A DNA stretch of 33,645 nt from Pseudomonadota bacterium (GCA_022360105.1 JAKSDL010000424.1:1-33645); one strand, 5' to 3'; positions 15,075 through 23,969 are shown, numbered from the stretch's first letter. Numbers and translations are program-made. Notes: generated from the sequence alone by a model not told the origin.

Positions 15075-17297
15075 TTAAAACTCAATGCTAAAGATTGCGT
15101 ACAAATTGGAAGTCAGGAGCGAGGAATTGATAGTGTTGTCTCCTGATTGTGCATTCCCTTGGTCATCGACCGGTTGCCACAGATATTCGGTACCGGCCCC
15201 CAATTGCAGCTCTAAATGAACGACTGGAAAGCGAAATCGGATTTCAGGGTGGAATCCGGCTCCGGCTATGAAATTTGAACTGTCTGTGTTGAACCTTTCC
15301 GTTCTGGCGACTGCAGTGCTTCCTGAAAGACTTACAATTCCCAGGCTGACATCGTAATTAAATCCGGCGTCAAGAAAATCATTTATCTGCCACCCCTGGA
15401 AGAATTCCAAATTCAACATGTGATAACCGACATTTACATATTCAGTCCCGCTTCTTTTACCAGGGACATCACTAGTATCCCACTCCACTCTAAAACGTTT
15501 CCAATTATAATAAACACCGGATTCACTGTATTTCAAACCCTGATTATCTTGAATTACCCTGCGCAGTCCCAGTTTGAAATTTAGTGCTTCAATGCTTTGG
15601 TCCAGCTTATATTCCTGATTTTGGTAGTCTATGGTTTCTTTCTGCTCTTTTTTGCCTGCAGCGTATGAAAGCTGGAGTAACAGAGGATTGTTTTTGTAGG
15701 AGGTTTTAAAGGAAATAGATGCTCCTAAATGTGAAATACGCTGGTTATCCAGGATATCATCCAGATCTGCCACTATCTCTTCTGCAAACAAATTCAGATC
15801 AGCGACACCATTGCCGGCTTCGGCCGGTTTGGTCAGGTTAAAATCGTTCATTAGCTCTGCAGGCAGACTGGTTACATCCTCCGGTTGAGACACAACGGGC
15901 AGTCTTTCTGTTGCCGTTTTTAAAGAATCACGTTTTTTAACAAAATAAAACTGCCCCCATTCATCACGGCTGTCAGGCAATCTATCGTAAGTGGGCGTTT
16001 GATTGGAGAGTTTAACAACAGAGGGTTGCAAACTGGCAAACAATTCGTCGACACTCAAGGGGGTGTTTTTGGGTTGATTGCGTAAAATATCGATAAACAC
16101 ACCGGCGAACACCGAATTTTCCCCTCCACCACCATCAGCGACAGGTTCCAGGCCACCGGCGGTAATCAATTGACGGCTTCGTTTCTCATAAAGCTGTCTC
16201 ATTCCTTCTTCAGCAACTCCTCTTTGCGTATGGTTGTTTAAAGCTCCGCCAAAACAGGAATCGACAATAAACAGGGTGTGGAGCGAATTCAAAGCTTTAA
16301 TTTTATTAAGAATGAAATCGGTGTAAATCCATGTTTTGGGTGATTGTTCCCCATCGCTCGGAATCCAGAAATACTCGCCATCTTCGTCCACCCAACCGTG
16401 ACCGGCATAATAGATCAGCAGGTTTGTTCTGTCTGAGGTCTTCTTTTTTATGACACCAATAGCATCCAGCATTTGCTGATAAGTTGCATCCGGCAGCAAA
16501 TAAACATTTTCTCGCTTAAAAGAGTAGTCCTCAACCAGAATACTTTTGATTTCGTTTATGTCGTTAAGCGGAGTATTCAAGCTTTTCCAGCCGGAAGCGG
16601 TTTTATAATTTTGCACACCAATCAGTAAAGCAAGATTGCTTTCCGGTGAATAGGCGGATTCTATGCGGTTCCGGGTGTTGTCTAATTCCTGCTCGATCTG
16701 TTTTGGAGAAGCAGAGGCGTATGCTTCATGATGTAATTCCAGAAGCCAGGAGTTGTTGGTCTGCTTATACGCTTTTTCCAACAAATAGGCAGATCGGGCA
16801 GGATTGCTGTCTTGAGAATACCAGATGGCAGATGCAACCAGGTTTTCAGCAGGAATGGTTTCCCCGCGGTTAAGCGCTACCTTTTCCCAAATTTTTTCGA
16901 AATATTGATTTGCCTGATCTGTCGTGGTGATTGGTCCTCGTGGTTGAGGGGCTGCGATCATCTGAGCCGGAGTCTTGAGCCTCAAAGCCAGCGCTTTTAA
17001 ATTGCAGGCAAAAAATCCGGATTTGGAGTTGGCAAGAAAATCCGGATTTTTAAGCTCATTTAGCCGGTAAGTACCGGGTGTATCCAGAAACAGGCAGCTG
17101 GTTTCATTCTGTTGAAGAACCTTTAAAAACACTCCACTTCTTTTGCCGATTGTGACATCATTCTCACCCCTTCTCACTTCTCCATATCGGTACAATTCCG
17201 TGAGTTTTAAGCGATTCTCCGCATTTGATTTTTGATTGAAAAGCAAACAAATCGGAATGACAAGAAACGAGAATTTTAAAAACGAAGTAAAAGTCAT
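15075..17297 (-). CDS. Secreted caspase-like protease fused to an outer-membrane beta-barrel
   Basis: A 740-aa exported protein counted from the ATG at 17297; a GTG three codons upstream is also possible. Positions here are for the longer 743-aa form. A signal peptide ends at about SNA28-29. Residues 30-220 are unassigned. A peptidase C14 (caspase/metacaspase) domain spans about 222-455, with catalytic His303 in YYAGHG and Cys351 in VDSCFGG and an LLIGVQNY strand at its start. After a linker, residues about 520-743 show alternating beta-strands, aromatic girdle residues and a C-terminal IEF, typical of an outer-membrane barrel recognised by the BAM machinery. It starts 12 bp after the CHASE2 kinase stop, so the two are co-transcribed. 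Secreted caspase-OMP fusions are unusual. The substrate, and whether the protease faces the periplasm or the cell surface, are unknown. Confidence 0.85.
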   Translation of the reverse strand: MTFTSFLKFSFLVIPICLLFNQKSNAENRLKLTELYRYGEVRRGENDVTIGKRSGVFLKVLQQNETSCLFLDTPGTYRLNELKNPDFLANSKSGFFACNLKALALRLKTPAQMIAAPQPRGPITTTDQANQYFEKIWEKVALNRGETIPAENLVASAIWYSQDSNPARSAYLLEKAYKQTNNSWLLELHHEAYASASPKQIEQELDNTRNRIESAYSPESNLALLIGVQNYKTASGWKSLNTPLNDINEIKSILVEDYSFKRENVYLLPDATYQQMLDAIGVIKKKTSDRTNLLIYYAGHGWVDEDGEYFWIPSDGEQSPKTWIYTDFILNKIKALNSLHTLFIVDSCFGGALNNHTQRGVAEEGMRQLYEKRSRQLITAGGLEPVADGGGGENSVFAGVFIDILRNQPKNTPLSVDELFASLQPSVVKLSNQTPTYDRLPDSRDEWGQFYFVKKRDSLKTATERLPVVSQPEDVTSLPAELMNDFNLTKPAEAGNGVADLNLFAEEIVADLDDILDNQRISHLGASISFKTSYKNNPLLLQLSYAAGKKEQKETIDYQNQEYKLDQSIEALNFKLGLRRVIQDNQGLKYSESGVYYNWKRFRVEWDTSDVPGKRSGTEYVNVGYHMLNLEFFQGWQINDFLDAGFNYDVSLGIVSLSGSTAVARTERFNTDSSNFIAGAGFHPEIRFRFPVVHLELQLGAGTEYLWQPVDDQGNAQSGDNTINSSLLTSNLYAIFSIEF

Positions 17298-17309
17298 GGC
17301 TAACACACT

Positions 17310-19127
17310 TTAAGCAATATCTCTACGATCTTGTTCTAACGGTACTTCAAGAATGGAACGCCATTCGAAATCGGTTTCCTGTTGCTCAAGTCTCCAGTTT
17401 TTACCGGGCAGCAGTAGTGATAATCGTTTTTTCAGATTTGCAATCCCTTGTTTACTGCCTGGTACAGTTTGAATTTCCGAGAATGAATTTGAAATGGAAA
17501 ACCGTGCTGTGGAGTCCTCAATCGTCATTTCAATTCGAATGAATGGAAGCGTGGATTTCTCAGAATCAATCAAAGCTTTTGTATATTTGAAGGCATTTTC
17601 TGCCAGGGGGAAAAACAATTTCCAGGGAAGTCGAAAATTCTCCGTTTGATTTGCCACAGCTGGAGATAAGTTGTAGTTAAGATCTATTCTATTGCCCAAT
17701 TTCAGGTTCTGCAACTCAAGATAATTTATTGTGTAATCCCACTGTTCCCGCAAAGGATACCATTGCTGCGGATGGTGTCGAAGATCATCCAGCAGCAGGG
17801 TGGAATAATCAAGGATATAGCGATCAACGTCTTCATCTTTTTTTCGAACCAGGTAGCGAATGTGTTCCAGAGCATTGAAAACACTGTGTGAGTGAAATCG
17901 ATCCACCAGTCCGTTAAAGCGTTCTTTTTCCAATTGGTATTTCAGCTCATAGCTTTCCAGTTTCGCTGATATTTGCTGATAGCGAAGGCAGTAGATGCTA
18001 AAAATCAGCAAAGACAAACTGGGTAAAATGCTGGGAATTTCCAGAAGATAGACAGCAAAGCCCATGGCCGCACCCAGGTTCCAAAGTATGACAAACAAGA
18101 CCGACAGCCAGAAATGAATAAAAGAAGTGCTGTTCCAACTTAAAGCAGCCAGGCACGCCATCAAAAGCAGGAGCATCAGAATCGTCGCCCAAAAGGGAAC
18201 TGTCTTAATGAAAGTGTTGTTCAGGACCATATCCAGAACAAGAGCGGCCAGCTCCAAATCGGATACACGAAGATGGGCATCAAGAGAAGGTTCTGCAGAA
18301 GAGTGGCTCAACGGCAACCGATAGGTTGGGTATAAACCGGAAAAGTTGGTTCCGACCAAAAACAAAGCATCCTCCGCCAATGCGCTTTTAGGGATGGTTG
18401 TTAATTCCGAAGCCGATAGCGTGGTCCAAGGTTTTGAGCTGTGTGGTTGACGGAGGGAATCCGAGGTGTGTTGAAAAAACAGCCTTAACCAGCCATCGTC
18501 TTCGGAAAGCGTTGTATAGTCAAAGTCGGGGACCATATCTGTCAAAATTTCTTTATAAAACAACTTGTGTCTCTGGGTTGTTGACAAACCGAGGCAATGG
18601 TTCTTCCTTGGGTGGCTGCAAACGTATTGAACATCTCCTGCTGAGTTGGATTTATAACTCATTGATCCCCAGCTTTTTGCAGCAGATCTGAACAATTCCG
18701 GAACAGGTTGTTGCGGGTGATCCAACAATACAACGTTGCCCAGGGAGTCGATTGCTGCGGCCAATTTATTGTCAACTTCCGGGCTGGATTCCTGTAATAA
18801 GATGTTTAATCCGACGGAAGCCGGTTGGTGTTTGGATATAACTTCCAGTATCCCGGTTATCCATTGGTTGCTGATTGGCGAACGACAGGAGTTGGCAGGT
18901 AGAGACCTGTCATCCAGCTCTACGAGATAAATTGGATATGGATGCTCAGATAATTGAATAGGAAGAGTTTGTCTTACGTCGTAAAAAAAACGTTGCCATC
19001 TGTTTTCAGCATCTTTCACCATGCGACTGAAATTGAGCAGTATGCAGGTCATGGCAATCAGACCAGCAATAAGCAGATAGGAAAGAGCTTTTTTGTGTTT
19101 CGCTAGTAATTCGGAGAGTTTTGGCAT
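17310..19127 (-). CDS. CHASE2-domain LytS-type sensor histidine kinase
   Basis: A 605-aa membrane kinase. A TM helix (about 16-33) is followed by an extracytoplasmic CHASE2 domain (about 40-300, with YPIYLVELDDRSL and DALFLVGTNFSG motifs) and three TM helices (about 310-380). A coiled coil leads to a His_kinase domain of the LytS/YehU type, with phosphoacceptor His414 in HSHSVFNAL (family pattern HFLFN), then an ATPase domain with Asn511 in LAENAFKY and GIANLKKRL. CHASE2 senses unknown extracellular cues; LytS-type kinases usually phosphorylate LytTR regulators, and one is encoded divergently next door. The start was set at ATG 19127; a TTG at 19223 would add 32 residues. It is the first gene of an operon with the caspase-barrel gene. 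Confidence 0.88.
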   Translation of the reverse strand: MPKLSELLAKHKKALSYLLIAGLIAMTCILLNFSRMVKDAENRWQRFFYDVRQTLPIQLSEHPYPIYLVELDDRSLPANSCRSPISNQWITGILEVISKHQPASVGLNILLQESSPEVDNKLAAAIDSLGNVVLLDHPQQPVPELFRSAAKSWGSMSYKSNSAGDVQYVCSHPRKNHCLGLSTTQRHKLFYKEILTDMVPDFDYTTLSEDDGWLRLFFQHTSDSLRQPHSSKPWTTLSASELTTIPKSALAEDALFLVGTNFSGLYPTYRLPLSHSSAEPSLDAHLRVSDLELAALVLDMVLNNTFIKTVPFWATILMLLLLMACLAALSWNSTSFIHFWLSVLFVILWNLGAAMGFAVYLLEIPSILPSLSLLIFSIYCLRYQQISAKLESYELKYQLEKERFNGLVDRFHSHSVFNALEHIRYLVRKKDEDVDRYILDYSTLLLDDLRHHPQQWYPLREQWDYTINYLELQNLKLGNRIDLNYNLSPAVANQTENFRLPWKLFFPLAENAFKYTKALIDSEKSTLPFIRIEMTIEDSTARFSISNSFSEIQTVPGSKQGIANLKKRLSLLLPGKNWRLEQQETDFEWRSILEVPLEQDRRDIA

Positions 19128-19294
19128 GGAAAGCTTCACATGAATTGAGTGGTTTTTGAGTGTCGTTTCTTCAAAATGCAGTAATATGATGTTTTCTGAA
19201 AGTGAATGTCGATTTATGGTCAAATTTTGTCGATAAACGATTCCTTCGTCAACTTACTCGGATCAATAATCCAGCTGATCTCGCTTCTTATAGA

Positions 19295-19306
19295 GCTTTA
19301 TAAAGC
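19295..19306. promoter_or_regulatory. Palindrome GCTTTATAAAGC
   Basis: A perfect 12-bp palindrome in the divergent control region. Its half-site shares CTTT/AAAG with the next palindrome, centred about 30 bp away, which is close to three helical turns. It is a candidate operator. Confidence 0.35.
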
Positions 19307-19322
19307 AATCAGGTCCAATAAA

Positions 19323-19337
19323 GACTTTGGCAAAGTC
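19323..19337. promoter_or_regulatory. Palindrome GACTTTGGCAAAGTC
   Basis: A perfect 15-bp palindrome with a central G, between the kinase and LytTR genes. It pairs with the palindrome at 19295-19306 by sequence and helical phase, suggesting cooperative binding by one regulator. Confidence 0.35.
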
Positions 19338-19370
19338 AGCTGCAAATGGTAGGAAACACCAGATAGAGGA

Positions 19371-19391
19371 GATCGGCTATCGGTTATCAGC
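19371..19391. repeat. Heptad-like repeat copy
   Basis: Units of the form GATCGGC, TATCGGT and TATCAGC are joined head to tail. They resemble the arms of the inverted repeat at 14150-14237 and the element at 26104-26122 (shared GCTATCGGT and AGCT). Confidence 0.3.
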
Positions 19392-19441
19392 TGGGATTGG
19401 TAAATACATTTCTGTTACAACCTAATTTTTCCTGTGAAAGC

Positions 19442-20215
19442 ATGAACACAATCAGATCCATAATTGTTGAAGACGAAGAGGCTTCCATCTGTATGCTGAG
19501 GGATGAATTGCTGCCTTACAAAAACATTGAGGTGATTGCGGAATATAGAAACGGCAGAGAAGGCCTGGAAGGAATAAACAAATTAAGACCTGACCTGGTA
19601 TTTGTAGATATTGAGATGCCGGGGATGGATGGATTTCAAATGCTGCAGCAATTGGAATGCAATCCGGCGGTCATTTTTTGCACGGGTCATCAAAAGTATG
19701 CCTTGGAAGCCTGGGATTATGATGCAACGGACTTTATAACAAAACCAATCGATCCCAAAAGAGTGGCCAAAGCCCTGGAAAAGGCCTTGGATGATATTCA
19801 GCATAAAAGACTGGAAAATCGCCTGACACAGCAGAAACAATTTGCAGGCTTTATAGAGCTTCAATGGATTGATGCTTCAGGGAAAAAGACCCGTTTTTTT
19901 TCTCCGGATGAAATTAACTATATTCAAGGAGATCGTGATTATTTGAAAATCTTCATCACTGACAATGTGGCGCAGGATCTGGGGTTACCGGAAAACCTGC
20001 TGACAATCAAAAAAACAATGAAATGGGCCGTAACAGAATTGCAAAAACATGATTTTGTACAGATCCATAAAAGCTACTTGGTCAATCTGCAGAAAATCAC
20101 CGAATGGAATAAAACCAATCGGGAAATACGTCTAAAATTCCAGGAATCAGCGTTACCGATAGGTCGTTCCTATTTGAAAGATTTTCAAAAAACCTGGGAA
20201 GAACAACTCATCTAA
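19442..20215 (+). CDS. LytTR-family response regulator
   Basis: A 257-aa DNA-binding regulator. Residues 4-120 are a receiver with acidic residues E10 and D11, phosphoacceptor D56 (LVFVDIEMPGMDG), a TGH segment at the switch Thr (T81) and K101. Residues 145-250 are a LytTR domain (INYIQGDRDYLKI, FVQIHKSYLVNL, LPIGRSY), which binds direct-repeat DNA sites through beta-strands. The start at ATG 19442 was chosen because the receiver begins at once; an upstream TTG adds 15 unrelated residues. It is transcribed divergently from the CHASE2 LytS-type kinase, the usual partner class of LytTR regulators, so it is very likely the cognate regulator and may control the kinase-caspase operon. Confidence 0.93.
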   Translation: MNTIRSIIVEDEEASICMLRDELLPYKNIEVIAEYRNGREGLEGINKLRPDLVFVDIEMPGMDGFQMLQQLECNPAVIFCTGHQKYALEAWDYDATDFITKPIDPKRVAKALEKALDDIQHKRLENRLTQQKQFAGFIELQWIDASGKKTRFFSPDEINYIQGDRDYLKIFITDNVAQDLGLPENLLTIKKTMKWAVTELQKHDFVQIHKSYLVNLQKITEWNKTNREIRLKFQESALPIGRSYLKDFQKTWEEQLI

Positions 20216-20350
20216 GCACGACTCCAGCTTAACACCGCCGGTTTAATACTCCTGCACATAAAGAATCCCATAGGAGCGACATTCAATCTCACCTGGAGTT
20301 GTCATTGGTGAACCCAAAACAATCCGGTACACTCATGACTTACAATAATG

Positions 20351-20379
20351 TTTATCCTTCCTTGATAATCTGCTATAAT
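20351..20379 (+). promoter_or_regulatory. Candidate promoter for the binding protein-kinase operon
   Basis: A perfect -10 hexamer TATAAT (20374-20379) lies 17 bp after a poor -35 (TTTATC). It sits about 75 bp upstream of the binding-protein start. The weak -35 suggests an activator is needed. Confidence 0.4.
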
Positions 20380-20403
20380 CCTTTCAACATTTATCCTTTC
20401 ACC
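20376..20403 (+). repeat. Direct repeat overlapping the promoter
   Basis: TAATCCTTTCAAC (20376-20388) and TTATCCTTTCACC (20391-20403) match at 11 of 13 positions, 15 bp apart. A third TTATCCTT lies at 20352-20359. The tandem pattern at a promoter suggests regulator binding sites. Confidence 0.35.
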
Positions 20404-20452
20404 GACGGGCAACCTTCTATCGATTAATCAAACAGCCAGGGGAAGTTGATTG

Positions 20453-21619
20453 ATGGTCAATATTAAGCGAATTGTACAATTCGCCATGGGAGTGGTGATT
20501 CTTTTTTTAGATTATGGATTTGCTGCCGATAACAAGCCGATCAAGATTGGTGCAACTGTCTCTTTGTCAGGCAGGTACAAGGAGCCATCAGAAATGATCC
20601 ACCTGGCCTTTCAACTGTGGCAGAAGGAAATCAATCAAAATGGCGGCTTACTGGCACGTCCGGTAAAACTGATTTTTTATGATGATAAAAGTGATCCGGA
20701 AATTGCCAGAAAGATGTATAGAAGGCTCATAGAAAAGGATAAAGTGGAATTGGTGTTTTCGCCTTATGGGACACCGTTAACACTGGCAGCTTCGGAAATC
20801 AGTGAAAAGCACAAACGGGTTATGCTGGCGGCCGCAGCTTCGGGTGAAATCATCTGGGAAAGAAACTACAAGCATGTTTTTGGTGTTTATGCACTTGCCA
20901 ATCGATACTTTATCGGTCAACTGGATTTAATGGCCCGCAAAGGTTATCGGTCTGTGGCATTGCTGTATGATAAACATTCTCCTTTTAACGTGGATGTAAT
21001 TGAAGGGGCTGAGAAATGGGCCAAACGATTTAGAATTGAAGTGATCTTTAAGGAAGGTTTTGAAAATCCGGAAAAAGAGTTACCTGGTTTAATCAAAGAA
21101 TTAAAAGAAATAAATCCTAAAGGCCTGGTAGTCTCCTGTTATCCTCCCGAATGCTATTTGGCATTAAAATTAATGGCAAAGTCCAACTTTAAACCTAACG
21201 CCCTTGGTTTGACCATTGCTCCTATCCATCCTGAGTTTTATAAAAAAGCGGGTTCCATGGCCGAAGGGGTGTTTGGCCCCTCGCAATGGGAGCCCGATGA
21301 ACGAATACCATTCCCCGGAACCAATAAATTTATTGAAAATTTCAAGGCATTCGCAGGAAAGATGCCATCTTATCATGCGGGATCGACTTTTGCGGCTTGC
21401 CAGTTGTACGAAGAAGCGATTAACAAAATCGGTTCCATCGATAACGAGAAAATCAAGAACTATATTTCTTTCCTCGATACTGTTACAGTTATCGGCCGGT
21501 TCAAAGTAGATTCCAAGGGGAAGCAGGTAGGGCACAATCCGATTTTGATTCAATGGCAAAACGGCAAAAAAAAGATAGTCTGGCCTCAGGTAATGCAGAC
21601 ATCAAAGCCTGTTTTTTAG
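20453..21619 (+). CDS. Periplasmic ligand-binding protein (branched-chain amino acid type)
   Basis: A 388-aa exported protein of the type I periplasmic binding-protein fold (Peripla_BP_6 / LivJ-like). A signal peptide of about 24 residues ends at GFA before ADNKPIKIGA. The mature N-terminus IKIGATVSLSGRY and the lobes with YDDKSDPEIA and VALLYDKHSPF fit the family. The start is the ATG at 20453 with AGGGGAAG upstream; an adjacent TTG is in frame. No permease or ATPase gene is nearby. The hybrid kinase follows after 17 bp, so the protein probably presents a small ligand, perhaps an amino acid or amide, to the kinase rather than to a transporter. The ligand is unknown. Confidence 0.87.
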   Translation: MVNIKRIVQFAMGVVILFLDYGFAADNKPIKIGATVSLSGRYKEPSEMIHLAFQLWQKEINQNGGLLARPVKLIFYDDKSDPEIARKMYRRLIEKDKVELVFSPYGTPLTLAASEISEKHKRVMLAAAASGEIIWERNYKHVFGVYALANRYFIGQLDLMARKGYRSVALLYDKHSPFNVDVIEGAEKWAKRFRIEVIFKEGFENPEKELPGLIKELKEINPKGLVVSCYPPECYLALKLMAKSNFKPNALGLTIAPIHPEFYKKAGSMAEGVFGPSQWEPDERIPFPGTNKFIENFKAFAGKMPSYHAGSTFAACQLYEEAINKIGSIDNEKIKNYISFLDTVTVIGRFKVDSKGKQVGHNPILIQWQNGKKKIVWPQVMQTSKPVF

Positions 21620-21636
21620 TCTCACCAGGGGGGAAA

Positions 21637-23931
21637 ATGGAAAAGGAACGTTTGTCGGTTCATAAGCGCATTATTTTTTGGATGCTTGTTCCTGTAATGA
21701 TTGTTGGGATTGTTGTCTCCGGAGGTTTGATTAAATATCTCTCCACACCTATGAACAGCTTTCTCGCACAACAGTTTAACTCAAATCTCAGGTTAATTTC
21801 TGATCTCGGACTAAGGATTTGCGAAGGCAATTTTAATGATCTCCTGAATTTGCGTTTGGAAGACAATTTGGAGATGAATAAATCGATGCAAAGACAGGCG
21901 CTTGAGGAGATTAAGGCCCTAAGCAGGCAACTTCCCCCTATTGAAACCATAGTGCTTGACAAGGAAGGCCAGGTTCTGATTTCGTCCCAGGCGACGGAAC
22001 AAAGAAAGTTTGAGAAGTTACCGGGGTTTGGTGAAGCAGATATCATTCTGGCCTTAACCGTCAATGATTCGCCTGTCCTTGCTCATGCCCGTTCTTTCCC
22101 ATTTTGGGATTGGGTTATAGTGAGCTATATCCTGGAAAGTGACTATCAAAAACCCATAACCACCGCTAACACCATAGTATACCTGAGCACTTTCAGTGTG
22201 TTTGTTTCTGTTTTTATCACCCTTGTGTTTGTTTTCCATAAACTGGTCAATCGCCCTTTGAATCGCTTGATTAAAGCGACCGAAAATGTGATTGATGGAA
22301 ATCTGGAGAAGGTGGAGAAGTTTGAAACAAATGAACTGGGGAGGCTCACTTCCACATTCAACAACATGGTGGAGAGTCTGGAATATGAAAAGGCCGAAGT
22401 CAGGCATTTACTCGAAGAATGGCAACAATCGGAATACAAATTCAGATCCCTGTTTGAAAATACGCCCATTGGAATTTGTGTTTTAGAAGAAGATGGGAAA
22501 ATCCTGGAAGCTAATGAAAGCATGCGCAGCATACTCGGATATTCAAATGGAGAACTCCAACAGCAACCCGTGGAAGAGCTTTTATTGAAAATCGATGAAA
22601 GTAACCAAATTGAAAAAGGTTTAAAATCCGATTCGACCATTTCTTACCACGAAACAACCTTGCGAAAAAAAGATCATTCGATTTGTCAGGTGAGAATCAC
22701 TATCACGCAATTTGTTCTAAACGAAAAGAATACATATATTGCCATGGTAGAAGACGTTTCCGGACAGAAAAAGCTGGAAAAACGTTTACAGCAGGCCCAA
22801 AAGCTTGAAGCCGTGGGAACACTAGCAGGAGGCGTGGCTCACGACCTTAACAATATCCTCTCCGGATTGGTCAGCTATCCTGAATTACTCTTAATGAAAT
22901 TGCCCGAAGACAGTCCCTTAAAAAAGCCAATAACCACTATTCAAAAATCAGGTTTAAAGGCTGCCGCCATTGTTCAGGATTTGTTGACTCTGGCCAGAAG
23001 AAACGTTGATACCAAAGAGGTTATCAATCTGAACAATATTATCCGAGAATATCTTGTCAGCCCGGAGTTTGAGGAGCTCAAACTCCATCATCCCAAAGTT
23101 GTCATCGAAACATCACTAGTTTCGGATTTGAGCAATGTCTCCGGATCTACGGTCCACCTGACCAAAGCAATTATGAATCTTATCTCCAACGGAGCCGAGG
23201 CAATAGGAGACCAAGGTGCAGTGAAAATAAGTACTAAAAACGTTTCCGTTAATGAAGCGCTTGATGAGTTTGAGTATATTATTCCCGGACAATATGTGCT
23301 GGTAACGGTCAGCGATACGGGCGTCGGACTTTCCGAACAAGATATGGAAAAGATTTTTGAGCCGTTTTATACCAAAAAAGAAATGGGCCGAAGCGGTACT
23401 GGACTTGGTATGACTGTTGTCTGGGGTACTGTTAAGGATCATGAAGGGTACATCAATGTTACCAGCGATTTGGGCAAAGGCACTGAGTTCAGTTTATATC
23501 TGCCTGCTTCATCGGCTCTTTTGGCTGATGTCCAGCAAAGAAACGATATACAGGATTATGCAGGAGAAGGTGAAAGCGTTTTGGTAGTTGATGATATTTC
23601 CGACCAGCGGGATTTGATAGAAGAAATACTTCAAGAGCTTAATTACCAGGTAGCAACTGCTGCAAGTGGTGAAGAGGCACTGGAAAAAATAAAAAACGAG
23701 TCATTTGATCTGGTGATACTTGATATGATTATGGATCCCGGAATCGATGGCCTGGAAACGTATCAAAAAATACTGAATCTTTACCCAAATCAAAAAGCCA
23801 TCATCGCCAGCGGCTATTCTGAAACGGACCGAGTTCAGGAAGCCCTGGAACTCGGTGTCGGTCAGTATCTAAAAAAACCGTTTACAATGGAAGAACTGGG
23901 TTCCGCGGTATTGCGCGAACTCAAATTGTAA
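21637..23931 (+). CDS. Hybrid sensor histidine kinase (HAMP-PAS-HisKA-HATPase-REC)
   Basis: A 764-aa inner-membrane kinase. TM1 is at about 11-34, a periplasmic sensor region at about 36-178, TM2 at about 179-200, HAMP at 200-250 and a PAS domain at 265-380. The phosphoacceptor is His402 in GGVAHDLNNILSG, and the ATPase has Asn514, G1 DTGVG from 560 and lid GTGLGM. A C-terminal receiver (about 646-764) has D651 and D652, phosphoacceptor D696 (LVILDMIMDPGIDG) and K747. The start ATG at 21637 has a strong AGGGGGG just upstream; the frame is open further back inside the preceding gene. It is co-transcribed with the periplasmic binding protein, which likely docks on its periplasmic domain. No output regulator with a DNA-binding domain is adjacent. 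Confidence 0.93.
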   Translation: MEKERLSVHKRIIFWMLVPVMIVGIVVSGGLIKYLSTPMNSFLAQQFNSNLRLISDLGLRICEGNFNDLLNLRLEDNLEMNKSMQRQALEEIKALSRQLPPIETIVLDKEGQVLISSQATEQRKFEKLPGFGEADIILALTVNDSPVLAHARSFPFWDWVIVSYILESDYQKPITTANTIVYLSTFSVFVSVFITLVFVFHKLVNRPLNRLIKATENVIDGNLEKVEKFETNELGRLTSTFNNMVESLEYEKAEVRHLLEEWQQSEYKFRSLFENTPIGICVLEEDGKILEANESMRSILGYSNGELQQQPVEELLLKIDESNQIEKGLKSDSTISYHETTLRKKDHSICQVRITITQFVLNEKNTYIAMVEDVSGQKKLEKRLQQAQKLEAVGTLAGGVAHDLNNILSGLVSYPELLLMKLPEDSPLKKPITTIQKSGLKAAAIVQDLLTLARRNVDTKEVINLNNIIREYLVSPEFEELKLHHPKVVIETSLVSDLSNVSGSTVHLTKAIMNLISNGAEAIGDQGAVKISTKNVSVNEALDEFEYIIPGQYVLVTVSDTGVGLSEQDMEKIFEPFYTKKEMGRSGTGLGMTVVWGTVKDHEGYINVTSDLGKGTEFSLYLPASSALLADVQQRNDIQDYAGEGESVLVVDDISDQRDLIEEILQELNYQVATAASGEEALEKIKNESFDLVILDMIMDPGIDGLETYQKILNLYPNQKAIIASGYSETDRVQEALELGVGQYLKKPFTMEELGSAVLRELKL

Positions 23932-23969
23932 ACGTTCATTTTAAAATCCACATTTAGCGCCAAACGTTA

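Larger units (their letters stand above)
19128..19441. other. Divergent control region of the CHASE2/LytTR locus
   Basis: This 314-bp region separates the CHASE2 kinase-caspase operon from the LytTR regulator gene and should contain both promoters. It carries two perfect palindromes (19295-19306 and 19323-19337) and a heptad-like repeat (19371-19391). A LytTR regulator would be expected to bind here, but I could not identify its site with certainty. Confidence 0.5.

Noticed and set aside
19128..19223. TTG start extending the CHASE2 kinase by 32 residues
   Set aside because: It lacks a clear ribosome binding site and adds non-conserved sequence before the first TM helix; the ATG at 19127 is more likely.
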